A stretch of DNA of 64,000 nucleotides from Polyangiaceae bacterium UTPRO1 (lineage in GTDB: Bacteria > Desulfobacterota > Binatia > UTPRO1), in NCBI GenBank assembly GCA_002050235.1, contig MWST01000022.1, forward strand, positions 1 to 64,000. The letters run 5' to 3'. The position numbers and the translations under genes were made by a program. Positions within the stretch are counted from its first letter, which is position 1. Each line of letters begins with the position of its first letter. Below the pieces are notes generated by a model. That model saw nothing but the letters and a program-made list of their open reading frames with translations. It did no database searches and had not been told where the DNA came from. Below are positions 43,873 to 52,249 of this stretch, in pieces.

Positions 43873-46464
43873 TCAGGCGGAACGCAGCGCGGCAGCGAGC
43901 GCGGGCCGGAGACGGAGCACGGCGGCAGCGTCGAGGCGGAGCTGCTCGCGGGCCTGGGCCGTGGTTTCGCGGGTGTCGGTGGTCACGTGGGCCGCCAGGA
44001 ACTCGCCGACCTCGCCGGCGAGGTCCGGGGGCGTCAGCGTCGACAGGCCCCTGATCACGTACTGGCGCAGCATCGGATCCATCGTCAGGATGTGCGTGCT
44101 CCAGCCGTCGCGCACGAATCTCCAGGCGGCATGGCGCGATGCCCGGGCGCCGAGGAGGCGCGACAGGACGAAAGCGCGGTCCTGCGGGCGGACGTCGTCG
44201 GTGCACGTGAGCGCGAGCGTGCGCTCGACGAGCGCCGGCTCTTCGAAGGCCGCGAGCGCATAGAGGAAGCGCTCCTCCTCTTCGGGGTCGTCGGCGGCGC
44301 TGGCGCGCTTGCGGTCGAGGAAGCGCTCGTAGAGGGCGGCGTCGCCGTCACGGGCGACGAGGCCGGCGACCACCGAGACGAGATTCGGCTCGAGGGTGAC
44401 GCGGTCGGCGAGGTAGCGCTCGAGCCGCACCCGCGCCTCCCCCTCTACGGCGGAGTCGCGCGCCAGGGAGCCCAGGGCGCCGATGACGACGGCGCGCTTG
44501 ACACGGAGATCGACGGGCTCGTCCGGGCGCGGATCCCAACCGAGCGCGGCGAGCTCGGGAGCGAAGAGCGCGTGTACCAGCGCCGCGAAGCGCGGGCGAT
44601 CGACGTCGGCGAGCACGTGGCCGTCGAGCCAGGCGAGGCGCTGCGCGATGGCTTCCAGGACGGCCCGGTCGCGCTCGCCGGCGAAGCCGCGCAGCAGCGT
44701 CACGAACCCCGTGGCGCTGCCGCTGCCGGCCTTCACCAGCGCCCACTCGTTGCCGACCAGGTTCAGGCGCTCCTCGGGAGCGAGTCCGGTCGTGATCGCG
44801 CTCGCGAGCCGTGCGATCGCGGCGTCATCGAGGGCGAAGCGATAGAAGCCGGCGCCGCCGCCGTTCGGAAAGATCCAGCTCGCGCCCGCGAGCGTCACCT
44901 CGGCTTCGTCGTCGGCGAGGAGCACGCGCTCTTCGCGGATGCCGCCGGCGCCTCCGACCTTGAGCACGAGCGGTACCGGCCAGCGCTGCGGGGCAGCCGC
45001 CGCGCCGGCCTCGGGATCGGAGAAGAAACGGCGCTGGCGCAGTCGCAGGGTCGCCCCGGCGGCGTCGAAGCGGCTCGCGATCTCGACCACCGGGTGTCCG
45101 GGCTCGCGGATCCAGGCGTTGGCGATCGTCGTGACGTCGCGGCCCGAGGCCTGATCGAGCTCGCGCCAGAAATCGTCGGCGGTGGCGTTCTTCTCGGCGT
45201 AGCGGCGGAGGTAGCTGCGCACGCCGGCGCGGAACGACTCGGCGCCGAGGAAGCCCTCGATCATGCGGACGACGCCGGCCCCCTTCCAGTAGGTGATGAC
45301 GTCGAAGCGCTCCGCCGCCTGGCGCGCGTTCTCGACGTCGAAGGATATAGGGTGCGTGGAGACGAGGGCGTCGAGGAGGAACGGCCGCGCCAGGGTGGCG
45401 ACGAAGTCGCGCCACATACCCCACTCGGGGTTGAGCTCGGCGGTCGCCTTCCAGCCGACGAAGGTGGCGAAGGACTCGTTCAGCCAGAGATCGTTCCACC
45501 ACGCCATGGTGACGAGGTCGCCCCACCACATGTGCGTGAGTTCGTGGGCGGCGGTGTAGAAGATGTCCTTCAATGTGTCGGTCGAGGCCGCGGACGGGTC
45601 GGCGGCGATCGCCGTCAGGCGGTAGGTGATGGCGCCCGGGTTCTCCATCGCGCCGGCCTCGAAGTCGGCGAGGCCGATGGCGTCGATCTTGCCGTAGGGG
45701 TAGGGGATGGCGGTGTAGTCGGCGAGCCACTCGACCGCCCGGCGGTGCGCATCGCGCGCGTAGAGTCCCTTGTCGGCGAGGCCGCGCGGGAGCCAGACCC
45801 GCACCGGCGTCCCGGCCGCCGTCTCGACCGCGGGCGTCGCCTCGAACGGCCCGACGAGGAAAGCGACGAGGTACGACGAGATCGGCGGCGTCTCCGCGAA
45901 GCGCACCAGCTTGCGGCCGCCGCTCAGCGGCTCCTCGGCGACGACGGCGCCGTTGGCGATCGCAGCGGCGCCGGCCGGGACGTCGAGCGCGAGCGCGAAG
46001 CGCGCCTTGTACTCGGGCTCGTCGAAGCAGGGGAACGCCCGACGGGCGTCGGCCGCCTCGAACTGGGTTGCGGCATAGCGCTCGCCGTCCTTCACCGAGC
46101 GGTAGAGCCCGCGGAGCTTCTCGACGATCGTGCCCGTGAAGGCGAGGTGCAGCGTCGCCCGCAGCGGGCCGACGGGCGCGGGAAAGCAGAGACTCACGGC
46201 CTCCGCGTCCGGGTGGACGACGATCCTGGCCGCGGCGGGCAACCCCGGCCCCGGGCCTTCGAGCCGGGCCGCGGTAACGTCGAGATCGAGGGCGTGGAGC
46301 GTGACGATCGACGTCGTCGTCCGGATGTCGATCGCGATCGCCGCCGTCCCCTGGTGCCGCCAGTGCTCCAGGTCGAGCGCCAGGCGGAGCTCGTAGCGCA
46401 GCGGCCAGACGTCGCGCGACAGCCGAAAATTCACTCCCGGATCGGCGGGTACGCTCAGGGTCAT
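43873..46464 (-). CDS. pepN: M1-family aminopeptidase
   Basis: An 863-residue zinc aminopeptidase. The exopeptidase motif is GAMENPGAITYR. The zinc site is HELTHMWWGDL with H307, H311 and E330 (LWLNESFATFVGW), and E308 is the general base. The transition-state Tyr region YWKGAGVVRMIEGFLG follows. The N-terminal beta domain (FRLSRDVWPLRYELRLALDLEHW) and the C-terminal ERAP1-like helical domain (about 520-863) complete the fold. No signal peptide is seen, so it is cytoplasmic or surface-exposed by other means. It removes N-terminal residues from peptides. The gene is divergent from the lipoprotein at 46563 across 98 bp. Confidence 0.93.
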   Translation of the reverse strand: MTLSVPADPGVNFRLSRDVWPLRYELRLALDLEHWRHQGTAAIAIDIRTTTSIVTLHALDLDVTAARLEGPGPGLPAAARIVVHPDAEAVSLCFPAPVGPLRATLHLAFTGTIVEKLRGLYRSVKDGERYAATQFEAADARRAFPCFDEPEYKARFALALDVPAGAAAIANGAVVAEEPLSGGRKLVRFAETPPISSYLVAFLVGPFEATPAVETAAGTPVRVWLPRGLADKGLYARDAHRRAVEWLADYTAIPYPYGKIDAIGLADFEAGAMENPGAITYRLTAIAADPSAASTDTLKDIFYTAAHELTHMWWGDLVTMAWWNDLWLNESFATFVGWKATAELNPEWGMWRDFVATLARPFLLDALVSTHPISFDVENARQAAERFDVITYWKGAGVVRMIEGFLGAESFRAGVRSYLRRYAEKNATADDFWRELDQASGRDVTTIANAWIREPGHPVVEIASRFDAAGATLRLRQRRFFSDPEAGAAAAPQRWPVPLVLKVGGAGGIREERVLLADDEAEVTLAGASWIFPNGGGAGFYRFALDDAAIARLASAITTGLAPEERLNLVGNEWALVKAGSGSATGFVTLLRGFAGERDRAVLEAIAQRLAWLDGHVLADVDRPRFAALVHALFAPELAALGWDPRPDEPVDLRVKRAVVIGALGSLARDSAVEGEARVRLERYLADRVTLEPNLVSVVAGLVARDGDAALYERFLDRKRASAADDPEEEERFLYALAAFEEPALVERTLALTCTDDVRPQDRAFVLSRLLGARASRHAAWRFVRDGWSTHILTMDPMLRQYVIRGLSTLTPPDLAGEVGEFLAAHVTTDTRETTAQAREQLRLDAAAVLRLRPALAAALRSA

Positions 46465-46562
46465 GGCGCCGCACTGTTCCTGACCGCTGGCCGCGCTGCA
46501 AGGTGCGCCGGCGCAAGAGCCTCCTAGCCTTCGGACCCGAGCCGCGCTAGTTTCTCCGGTCT

Positions 46563-48158
46563 ATGAAAATACTCGCCAAGACGCTCCTCGCCGTCGTTTT
46601 GATCGCTTCCATGGCCGCCTGCCGGAACCAAGCGGGCGGCGACAAGCCCGCCGCCGACGGCCAACCTGCCGCCAAGAGCGAGGCCAAGAGCACCGCGCCC
46701 ACGCTCGAGATGTACGTGATGTCGCAGTGCCCCTACGGCGTGCAGGTGATGAACGCGATCGCGCCGGTGAAACAACAGCTCGGCGACGGCCTGAACCTGA
46801 AGATCGGGTACATCGGCAACGGCTCGCCCGGGAGCTTCCAGTCGCTGCACGGCCCGTCCGAAGTGAAGGGCGACATCGCTCAACTCTGCGCCGCCAAGCA
46901 GGCGCCCGGCAAGTATCTCGACATGATCGTCTGCCAGAACAAGAACCCGCGCGCCGTGGACACCAACTGGAAGGAGTGCGCGAGCACGGTCGGCATGGAT
47001 GCGGCGGCGCTCGAGGCCTGCGTCACCGGCGACGAGGGCCAGCAACTCCTCGCCGCTGCCTTCGCCGAGGCGCAGCAGAAGGGCGTGCAGGGCTCGCCGA
47101 CGATGTTCATCAACGGCGCGCCCTACGACGGCGGCCGCAAGACCCGCGACTTCCTGAAGGCTGCGTGCGCCGCGACCACCGGAGACCAGCCCGAGCCCTG
47201 CAAGAACATCCCCGTGCCCCCGGTCGTGCATGCCATCTTCTTCTCGGACCGGCGCTGCGCCGAGTGCAACATCGCGCCGCTCGAGCCGCGCATCAAGAAC
47301 GAGCTCGGCGGGCTGCAGGTGCAGCACGTCGACTACATGACCGAGGACGGCAAGAAGCTCTACGCGGAGCTCCGCGGCATCGACCCGAGCTTCAAAGTGC
47401 TGCCCGCGATCCTCGTCGACGGCGAGGAGGTCGCCAAGGATACCGAAGGCTATGCGACGCTCCAGACCTACATGCAGCCTCTCGGCAAGTGGCGCACGCT
47501 CCGCCTCGACGCCACGTTCGATCCCACCGCCGAGATCTGCGACAACGGCGGCGTCGACGACGACGGCAACGGCATGGCCGACTGCGCCGATCCGGCGTGC
47601 AAGGAGGCGAAGGTGTGCCGGGAGGCGAAGGCGCGCACGCTCGACATGTTCGTCATGTCGCAGTGCCCGTACGGCGCCCAGGCGATGGTGGCGGCGAACG
47701 ACGTCGTCCAGCACTTCGGCAAGGACATCACCTTGAACGTGCACTTCATCGGCCAGGTGCAGGGCGATACGCTCACCTCGATGCACGGCCCCGCCGAGGT
47801 CGAAGAGGACATCCGCGAGATCTGCGCCGCCACCAAGTATTCCAAGGAGCACCAGTTCACGAAGTACCTCGCCTGCAGGAGCAAGGACTACCGCAATCCG
47901 AACTGGCAGCCCTGCGCCAAGGAAGCCGGCATGGATGCGCAGGTCATCCAGAAGTGCTTCGACGGCGAGGGCAAGGATCTGCTGAAGAAATCGTTCCAGT
48001 TCGCGGCCAGCCTGAAGATCGGCGCCAGCCCGACCTTCCTCTCCAACAACCGCCGCGAGTTCAACGCCGTCGACGCGGCGAGCCTGCAGCAGCAGTACTG
48101 CTCCGACAATCCCGACCTGAAGGGCTGCGCCGAGGCGATCGGCGGCAAGCAGGGCTGA
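46563..48158 (+). CDS. Lipoprotein with three thioredoxin-like modules
   Basis: A 531-residue envelope protein. Residues 1-20 form a lipoprotein signal (LLAVVLIASMAAC) with lipidation at C20. Module 1 (about 45-215) starts EMYVMSQCPYGVQVMNAI and has QGSPTMFINGAPYDGG with a cis-Pro. Module 2 (about 220-310) has FFSDRRCAECN, a CxxC pair, and KVLPAILVDGEEV. A linker with ICDNGGVDDDGNGMADCADPAC follows. Module 3 (about 357-531) repeats module 1: DMFVMSQCPYGAQAM and GASPTFLSNN. Modules 1 and 3 have CPYG rather than CxxC and several further conserved cysteines, similar to GILT/DsbA-like proteins linked to VKOR. It probably takes part in thiol redox chemistry. No Shine-Dalgarno is visible before the ATG. 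Confidence 0.8.
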   Translation: MKILAKTLLAVVLIASMAACRNQAGGDKPAADGQPAAKSEAKSTAPTLEMYVMSQCPYGVQVMNAIAPVKQQLGDGLNLKIGYIGNGSPGSFQSLHGPSEVKGDIAQLCAAKQAPGKYLDMIVCQNKNPRAVDTNWKECASTVGMDAAALEACVTGDEGQQLLAAAFAEAQQKGVQGSPTMFINGAPYDGGRKTRDFLKAACAATTGDQPEPCKNIPVPPVVHAIFFSDRRCAECNIAPLEPRIKNELGGLQVQHVDYMTEDGKKLYAELRGIDPSFKVLPAILVDGEEVAKDTEGYATLQTYMQPLGKWRTLRLDATFDPTAEICDNGGVDDDGNGMADCADPACKEAKVCREAKARTLDMFVMSQCPYGAQAMVAANDVVQHFGKDITLNVHFIGQVQGDTLTSMHGPAEVEEDIREICAATKYSKEHQFTKYLACRSKDYRNPNWQPCAKEAGMDAQVIQKCFDGEGKDLLKKSFQFAASLKIGASPTFLSNNRREFNAVDAASLQQQYCSDNPDLKGCAEAIGGKQG

Positions 48159-48167
48159 CGTTGCGGC

Positions 48168-50378
48168 TCAGTCCGCCTTGTCCTTGAACTGCGCCGCGTC
48201 GTTGCGCGAGGCCGGCGCGGCGTAGGTCTGGGTCCAGCAGGCGCCGGTCGCGGCGTGTAGCTGCACGACCACGGCCGGGCTCTGCGCCAGGGGGAGAGCG
48301 GGCACGGCCAGGTTCACGCCGCGCGCCTTGATCTGGAGCTGCGCTTTGCCGGCGGCGCCCGGACGCAGCGTCAGCTGGGTGACGCCATTGCGGGAACCGT
48401 TGCGGTCCGCGAATTTGAAGCTGCTGCTGCTCGCCTTCCAGCACGGCTTGCCGCCGCAAGTACCGCCGCCGGGCACGCCCAGGCGGGCGGCGAGCGCAGA
48501 CGTACCGCCCGCCTGATCGTAGACGCAGAGATCGTAGCGCGCCGTGCTCGCGAGCGGCGACCCGAGTTCGCCGCCGGTCGTGGCGCCGCCCTTCTTCCAC
48601 TGCCAGACGAGCTGATTGCCGGCATCGACGCCGCCGCTTAGCGTGCGATCCCGGATCTGGAGCTGTCCGGCGAGTGCCGTCGTGCAACCGGCAGCCGGCT
48701 CGGTGGTGCCGGCGCAGGCACCGGCCGTGCAGGCGTCGTTTGTGGTGCACGGGTTGGCGTCGTCGCAGGGGGAGCCGTTGGCCTCGAGCTGGCAGGCGCC
48801 GTCGCAGCAGTCACCGGCGGCAGTGTTGCCGTCGTCGCACTGCTCGCCGGCGGTGACGATGGCGTTGCCGCAGCCGGTCGGCGTGCAGTTGGAGTCGCAG
48901 CCGTCGCCGTCGACCAGGTTGCCGTCGTCGCAGAGTTCGGGCGGCTCGGTAATGCCGTTGCCGCAGCTGGTCGCCTCGTCGGCGCCGCAGTCGACGCGCG
49001 GCCCGTTCTGGCGCGCTGCGCCATCGAGGTCGACCTCGCCGACGGTCGGCACGTACGCGGGGTCGCCGGCGTCGATGGCGGGGGAGCCGGCGCCGAGGTG
49101 GAAGTCGCCGCTCCCGGGTGCGGCCAGGAGCGGGTCTGCGAACGTCGAGTGCGCGTCCTGCCCGGTACCGCTCTGCCAGGCCCCGAAGCCCACGTATTCG
49201 GCGCCGTTCCACGAGAAGCGCGCCGCGCCGGCGCCGGCGTCGACGAACCAGAGGTTGTAGTCGAGGACGGTGGCGACGTTCCCGTACTCGGAGACGACGA
49301 GCTTGTTCTGGGCGGTGGCGTAGACGAGGTTGTTGCGGACGATGCTGTCCTTCGCGTACTGGATCCAGATCTCGCCGAAGCCGGCGCCGAGGGTGTCGTT
49401 CTTGTAGAGCGTGTTGCCGGTGAAGACGCAGTCGGCGACGCGGCCGGTGTACGAGGCGTAGCCGCCGAAGCCGAGGCCGGCCTTGTCGTTGCCGTGGATG
49501 ACGTTGTTGCGGACGACGACGCCGGAGGCGACGATGCCGGCGTTCTCGGCGCCGATCTCCATGCCGACGTCGGACTCGGTGACGACGTTGTTCTCGATCA
49601 CCACGTCGCGGCCGCCGTCGACGTAGATGCCGGCGGCGAAGCCGCCGCCGTAGATGGAGCGGGCGCGGGCGACGAAGTTGTTGCGGATGACGCCGTTGCG
49701 GCAGACCTTTGCCGGGTTGGGTTGGATGTCGGTTTCGCCGCCGATGCAGACGATGCCGATGTTGTTGACGTCGCGCACGACGTTGCCGCTGACGACGAAG
49801 CCGTCGACGTTGCCGTTCAGGGCGAGCGCCTCGCTCTTGGCGGGATCGCAGTCGTAGATCTCGTTGCCGTCGATGACCAGGTCGGAGACGGGCGCGGACT
49901 TGGTCCCATAGACGGTGATCCCCATGGCGTTCTTGCCGCGCATGTCGTGGATGCGGTTGTCGCGGAGCTCGATGTGGGTGCCGGCGCCGAGGATGCGGAT
50001 GCCCGACCCGTCGCTCAAGCGGAGGTTGTTGCGGATCTCGAAGCCGATCACTTTGAGATACGATTTCGAGTCGATCAGCACCATGCTCTGGTCACCGGCG
50101 ACGCCGGTGCCGTCGAGGACGGGCCGCTCGCCGGGAGCCGCCTGCAGCGTGATGAAGCCGCTGCCGGCGTCGCCGCTGCGCGGAAAGACCAGACGCTCGA
50201 AGTAGGGCGTCGCCTTCTCGTGGACGATGATGGTGTCGCCGGGCTGCGCTGCAGTGAGCGCGTCCTGGATGACGGTGAAGTCGCCGCCGGAGGCGGCGAC
50301 CGTGTAGACCGCGGCGGCGGCGAGGCGGGGAACGACGAGGGCGAGGAGGGCCAGGGTCGTGACCGGACGGGCAGGCAT
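48168..50378 (-). CDS. Secreted right-handed beta-helix protein with DUF4215-type repeats
   Basis: A 736-residue protein with a signal peptide (TTLALLALVVPRLAAA). Residues about 25-440 are a right-handed parallel beta-helix made of repeats such as VIGFEIRNNLRL, LVIDGNEIYDCD, FVVSGNVVRDVNN, GVIRNNFVARA, VVIENNVVTESDVG and CVFTGNTLYKND, as in pectate lyases and carbohydrate-binding surface proteins. A Cys/Asp-rich section follows with CGNGITEPPELCDDGN and CGNAIVTAGEQCDDGN. The last 180 residues are a separate beta-rich domain (LQIRDRTLSGGVDAGNQLVWQWKKG). No catalytic residues are certain. The ATG at 50378 is chosen because the signal peptide starts there. Confidence 0.8.
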   Translation of the reverse strand: MPARPVTTLALLALVVPRLAAAAVYTVAASGGDFTVIQDALTAAQPGDTIIVHEKATPYFERLVFPRSGDAGSGFITLQAAPGERPVLDGTGVAGDQSMVLIDSKSYLKVIGFEIRNNLRLSDGSGIRILGAGTHIELRDNRIHDMRGKNAMGITVYGTKSAPVSDLVIDGNEIYDCDPAKSEALALNGNVDGFVVSGNVVRDVNNIGIVCIGGETDIQPNPAKVCRNGVIRNNFVARARSIYGGGFAAGIYVDGGRDVVIENNVVTESDVGMEIGAENAGIVASGVVVRNNVIHGNDKAGLGFGGYASYTGRVADCVFTGNTLYKNDTLGAGFGEIWIQYAKDSIVRNNLVYATAQNKLVVSEYGNVATVLDYNLWFVDAGAGAARFSWNGAEYVGFGAWQSGTGQDAHSTFADPLLAAPGSGDFHLGAGSPAIDAGDPAYVPTVGEVDLDGAARQNGPRVDCGADEATSCGNGITEPPELCDDGNLVDGDGCDSNCTPTGCGNAIVTAGEQCDDGNTAAGDCCDGACQLEANGSPCDDANPCTTNDACTAGACAGTTEPAAGCTTALAGQLQIRDRTLSGGVDAGNQLVWQWKKGGATTGGELGSPLASTARYDLCVYDQAGGTSALAARLGVPGGGTCGGKPCWKASSSSFKFADRNGSRNGVTQLTLRPGAAGKAQLQIKARGVNLAVPALPLAQSPAVVVQLHAATGACWTQTYAAPASRNDAAQFKDKAD

Positions 50379-50423
50379 GGCCGCTAGACTAGACCGCGGC
50401 CCCGACGCGACGCTACCGGCCAT

Positions 50424-50472
50424 GAGCGGCGGCGCGCCCCGGAGCCGGCGACACCGGGGCGCGCCGCCGCTC
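50424..50472. terminator. Perfect 19-bp inverted repeat with 11-base loop
   Basis: Bases 50424-50442 are the exact reverse complement of 50454-50472; the loop is 50443-50453. The arms are almost pure G and C. On the minus strand the repeat starts 3 bp after the stop of the secreted-protein gene at 50476 and lies 46 bp before the next start, so it is most likely a strong terminator or mRNA-protecting hairpin. There is no T-tract. It is the strongest hairpin I found in the window. Confidence 0.65.
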
Positions 50473-50475
50473 CGG

Positions 50476-52212
50476 TCAGAAGCCGTAGGCGATGGCGCGG
50501 AGCTCGAAGGCGCGCGGATATTGTTTTTCGAGCAAGCGATCGGAACGGCAGGTCTGGAAGTGGACGAGGCAGCGCGAGAGATCCGCGACCGAATCGAGCG
50601 TCGGAATGCCGGCGGCCGCGCAATCGCTCCCGAAGGCGCCCATCCCGAGCCCGCCGGCGTCGAGCAGGTCGGAGAAACGGATAGCGCCGCAGGCCTTGGC
50701 GATCGTCGCCGCCGCCTTGCCGGCGAGTGATTTCGGCGCATCGACTCCGCCGAAGACGGTCGCCGCGGACTTGGCGCACTTGCCGGCCACCTTGCGCCGA
50801 CAGGCGTCGTTGCCCGGCTTCTGCTGCAGGCACGTGAACGCGCCGTCCAGGCACTTGGCTACGGCCTTCATGCGTTTGCTGGTGAAGGTCATGCTCGCCT
50901 TGGCGATCGCCGCCTGGCATTTCACCAGGGCCGGATCGGCGAGGCCTGCCTGATTGCCGTCGGCGCCCGCCTCCAGGCAGGGGAGCCCGTTGGCGACGTC
51001 GATCTCTTCGGCGAGCTCGCGGGCGCGCGGATACGCGCGCGAGACGAGCTGCGTCGCCCGGCAGATCTGCTGGTGGCCGAGGCAGAGCGAGAGCGACGAC
51101 CCGTCGCTCAGCGTCACGCCGTACAGTTCGCAGTCGTTGCGTTCGGCATCGAAGCCGAGACCGCGGGCGTCGAAGACCGCCGTCGGGCTCAACCCCGCGC
51201 AGCTTTTGTTGATCGCATGAATGACCTTGGTGCCGAGCCCTCCCACCTTGGCGCTGTTCTTGTCGCATTTCGCCTTTGCCTTGGCGACGCAGGCGGGATC
51301 GCCCGGCTTCGTCTGGTGGCAGGCGAAGACACCGGCGATGCAGTCACCGAGCAGCTTCTGCATCACCTGGGCGACCGTGCTCCCGCCCTTGGCCAGCGCC
51401 TTCTGGCACTTGCCGAGGGCTTTCGCCGTGCCCGGATCGCCGATCCCGGCACCGCCGCCGTCGGCGGGATGGTCGCAGTCGCTGTCGGCGCGGTCGATGT
51501 AGCCGTCGCCGTCGTCGTCGATGCAGTTGTCGCACACCTCGCCGGGCACGAGACCGCGCGGCGTGCCGAAGACCAGGTCGTCGAGGCCGGTGCCCTCGCC
51601 GCTGTCGTCGCCGATATAGCCGCTACCGGTGACGAAGTGGGCCGCGACGATGGCCGGCGTCGGCTGGCCGCTGCCTTCATCGACGGCGACGATGCCGCGA
51701 AAGAGCTGCGAGCGGTCGCTGCCCGAGACGGTGCCGGTGCTGAAGGCGGCGCCGCCGGCGGTGCGGACCGTCAGGCTGCTCGGTCCGATCAGGGGGTAAT
51801 CGGCGTCGATGAACACCGCGCCGACGCCGGCTACGGCCGTCGGTTGGAAGCCGGTATAGAAGGATACATCGGTTTCGTTGTCGCCGGGGGCGTAGAGGTT
51901 CGGCGACGATACCGGCGCGAAATCATCGGGAAGGCCGAAGTCGCGGCTCACGAGCTGGCCGCCCTTGCCGACGATGACCGCGCCTTTGCCGCTGCGATAG
52001 TGCTCGGGCGGGAAGGCGGCCGGATCCGCTGCGGCGGTGTCGATGTCGTCGAAGTCGACCACCTTCACGTCGCCGGCGAGGCGAGCGTCGAAGGCGGCGC
52101 GGTCGGTGTAGATCTCGAAGGAGACGGCCGCCGCCGGATGCGGTGCGACGGCGGCTGTCGCCAGTGTGCCGGCGAGAGCCCATGCCAGCGCGACGGTTTT
52201 CTCGGGCGTCAT
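50476..52212 (-). CDS. Secreted protein with duplicated cysteine-rich repeats, unknown function
   Basis: A 578-residue protein with a signal peptide ending near AHPAAA. Residues about 32-225 form a beta-rich domain (FEIYTDRAAFDARLAGDVKVVDFDD, GVGAVFIDADYPL), like domains in exported PEP-CTERM or lectin-like proteins. A calcium-type linker VCDNCIDDDGDGYIDRADSDC follows. The rest is a tandem duplication of about 150 residues. Copy 1 starts at LGKCQKALAKGGS and contains CIAGVFACHQTKPGDPACVAK. Copy 2 starts at LVKCQAAIAKASM and contains CLDGAFTCLQQKPGNDACRRK. Each copy ends with C-x6-C pairs (LCLGHQQICRA, RCLVHFQTCRS). The function is unknown. AAAGGAG precedes the ATG. Confidence 0.75.
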   Translation of the reverse strand: MTPEKTVALAWALAGTLATAAVAPHPAAAVSFEIYTDRAAFDARLAGDVKVVDFDDIDTAAADPAAFPPEHYRSGKGAVIVGKGGQLVSRDFGLPDDFAPVSSPNLYAPGDNETDVSFYTGFQPTAVAGVGAVFIDADYPLIGPSSLTVRTAGGAAFSTGTVSGSDRSQLFRGIVAVDEGSGQPTPAIVAAHFVTGSGYIGDDSGEGTGLDDLVFGTPRGLVPGEVCDNCIDDDGDGYIDRADSDCDHPADGGGAGIGDPGTAKALGKCQKALAKGGSTVAQVMQKLLGDCIAGVFACHQTKPGDPACVAKAKAKCDKNSAKVGGLGTKVIHAINKSCAGLSPTAVFDARGLGFDAERNDCELYGVTLSDGSSLSLCLGHQQICRATQLVSRAYPRARELAEEIDVANGLPCLEAGADGNQAGLADPALVKCQAAIAKASMTFTSKRMKAVAKCLDGAFTCLQQKPGNDACRRKVAGKCAKSAATVFGGVDAPKSLAGKAAATIAKACGAIRFSDLLDAGGLGMGAFGSDCAAAGIPTLDSVADLSRCLVHFQTCRSDRLLEKQYPRAFELRAIAYGF

Positions 52213-52249
52213 GGAACTGCTCCTTTCTGGACCGCCGCCCCGGACGCGA

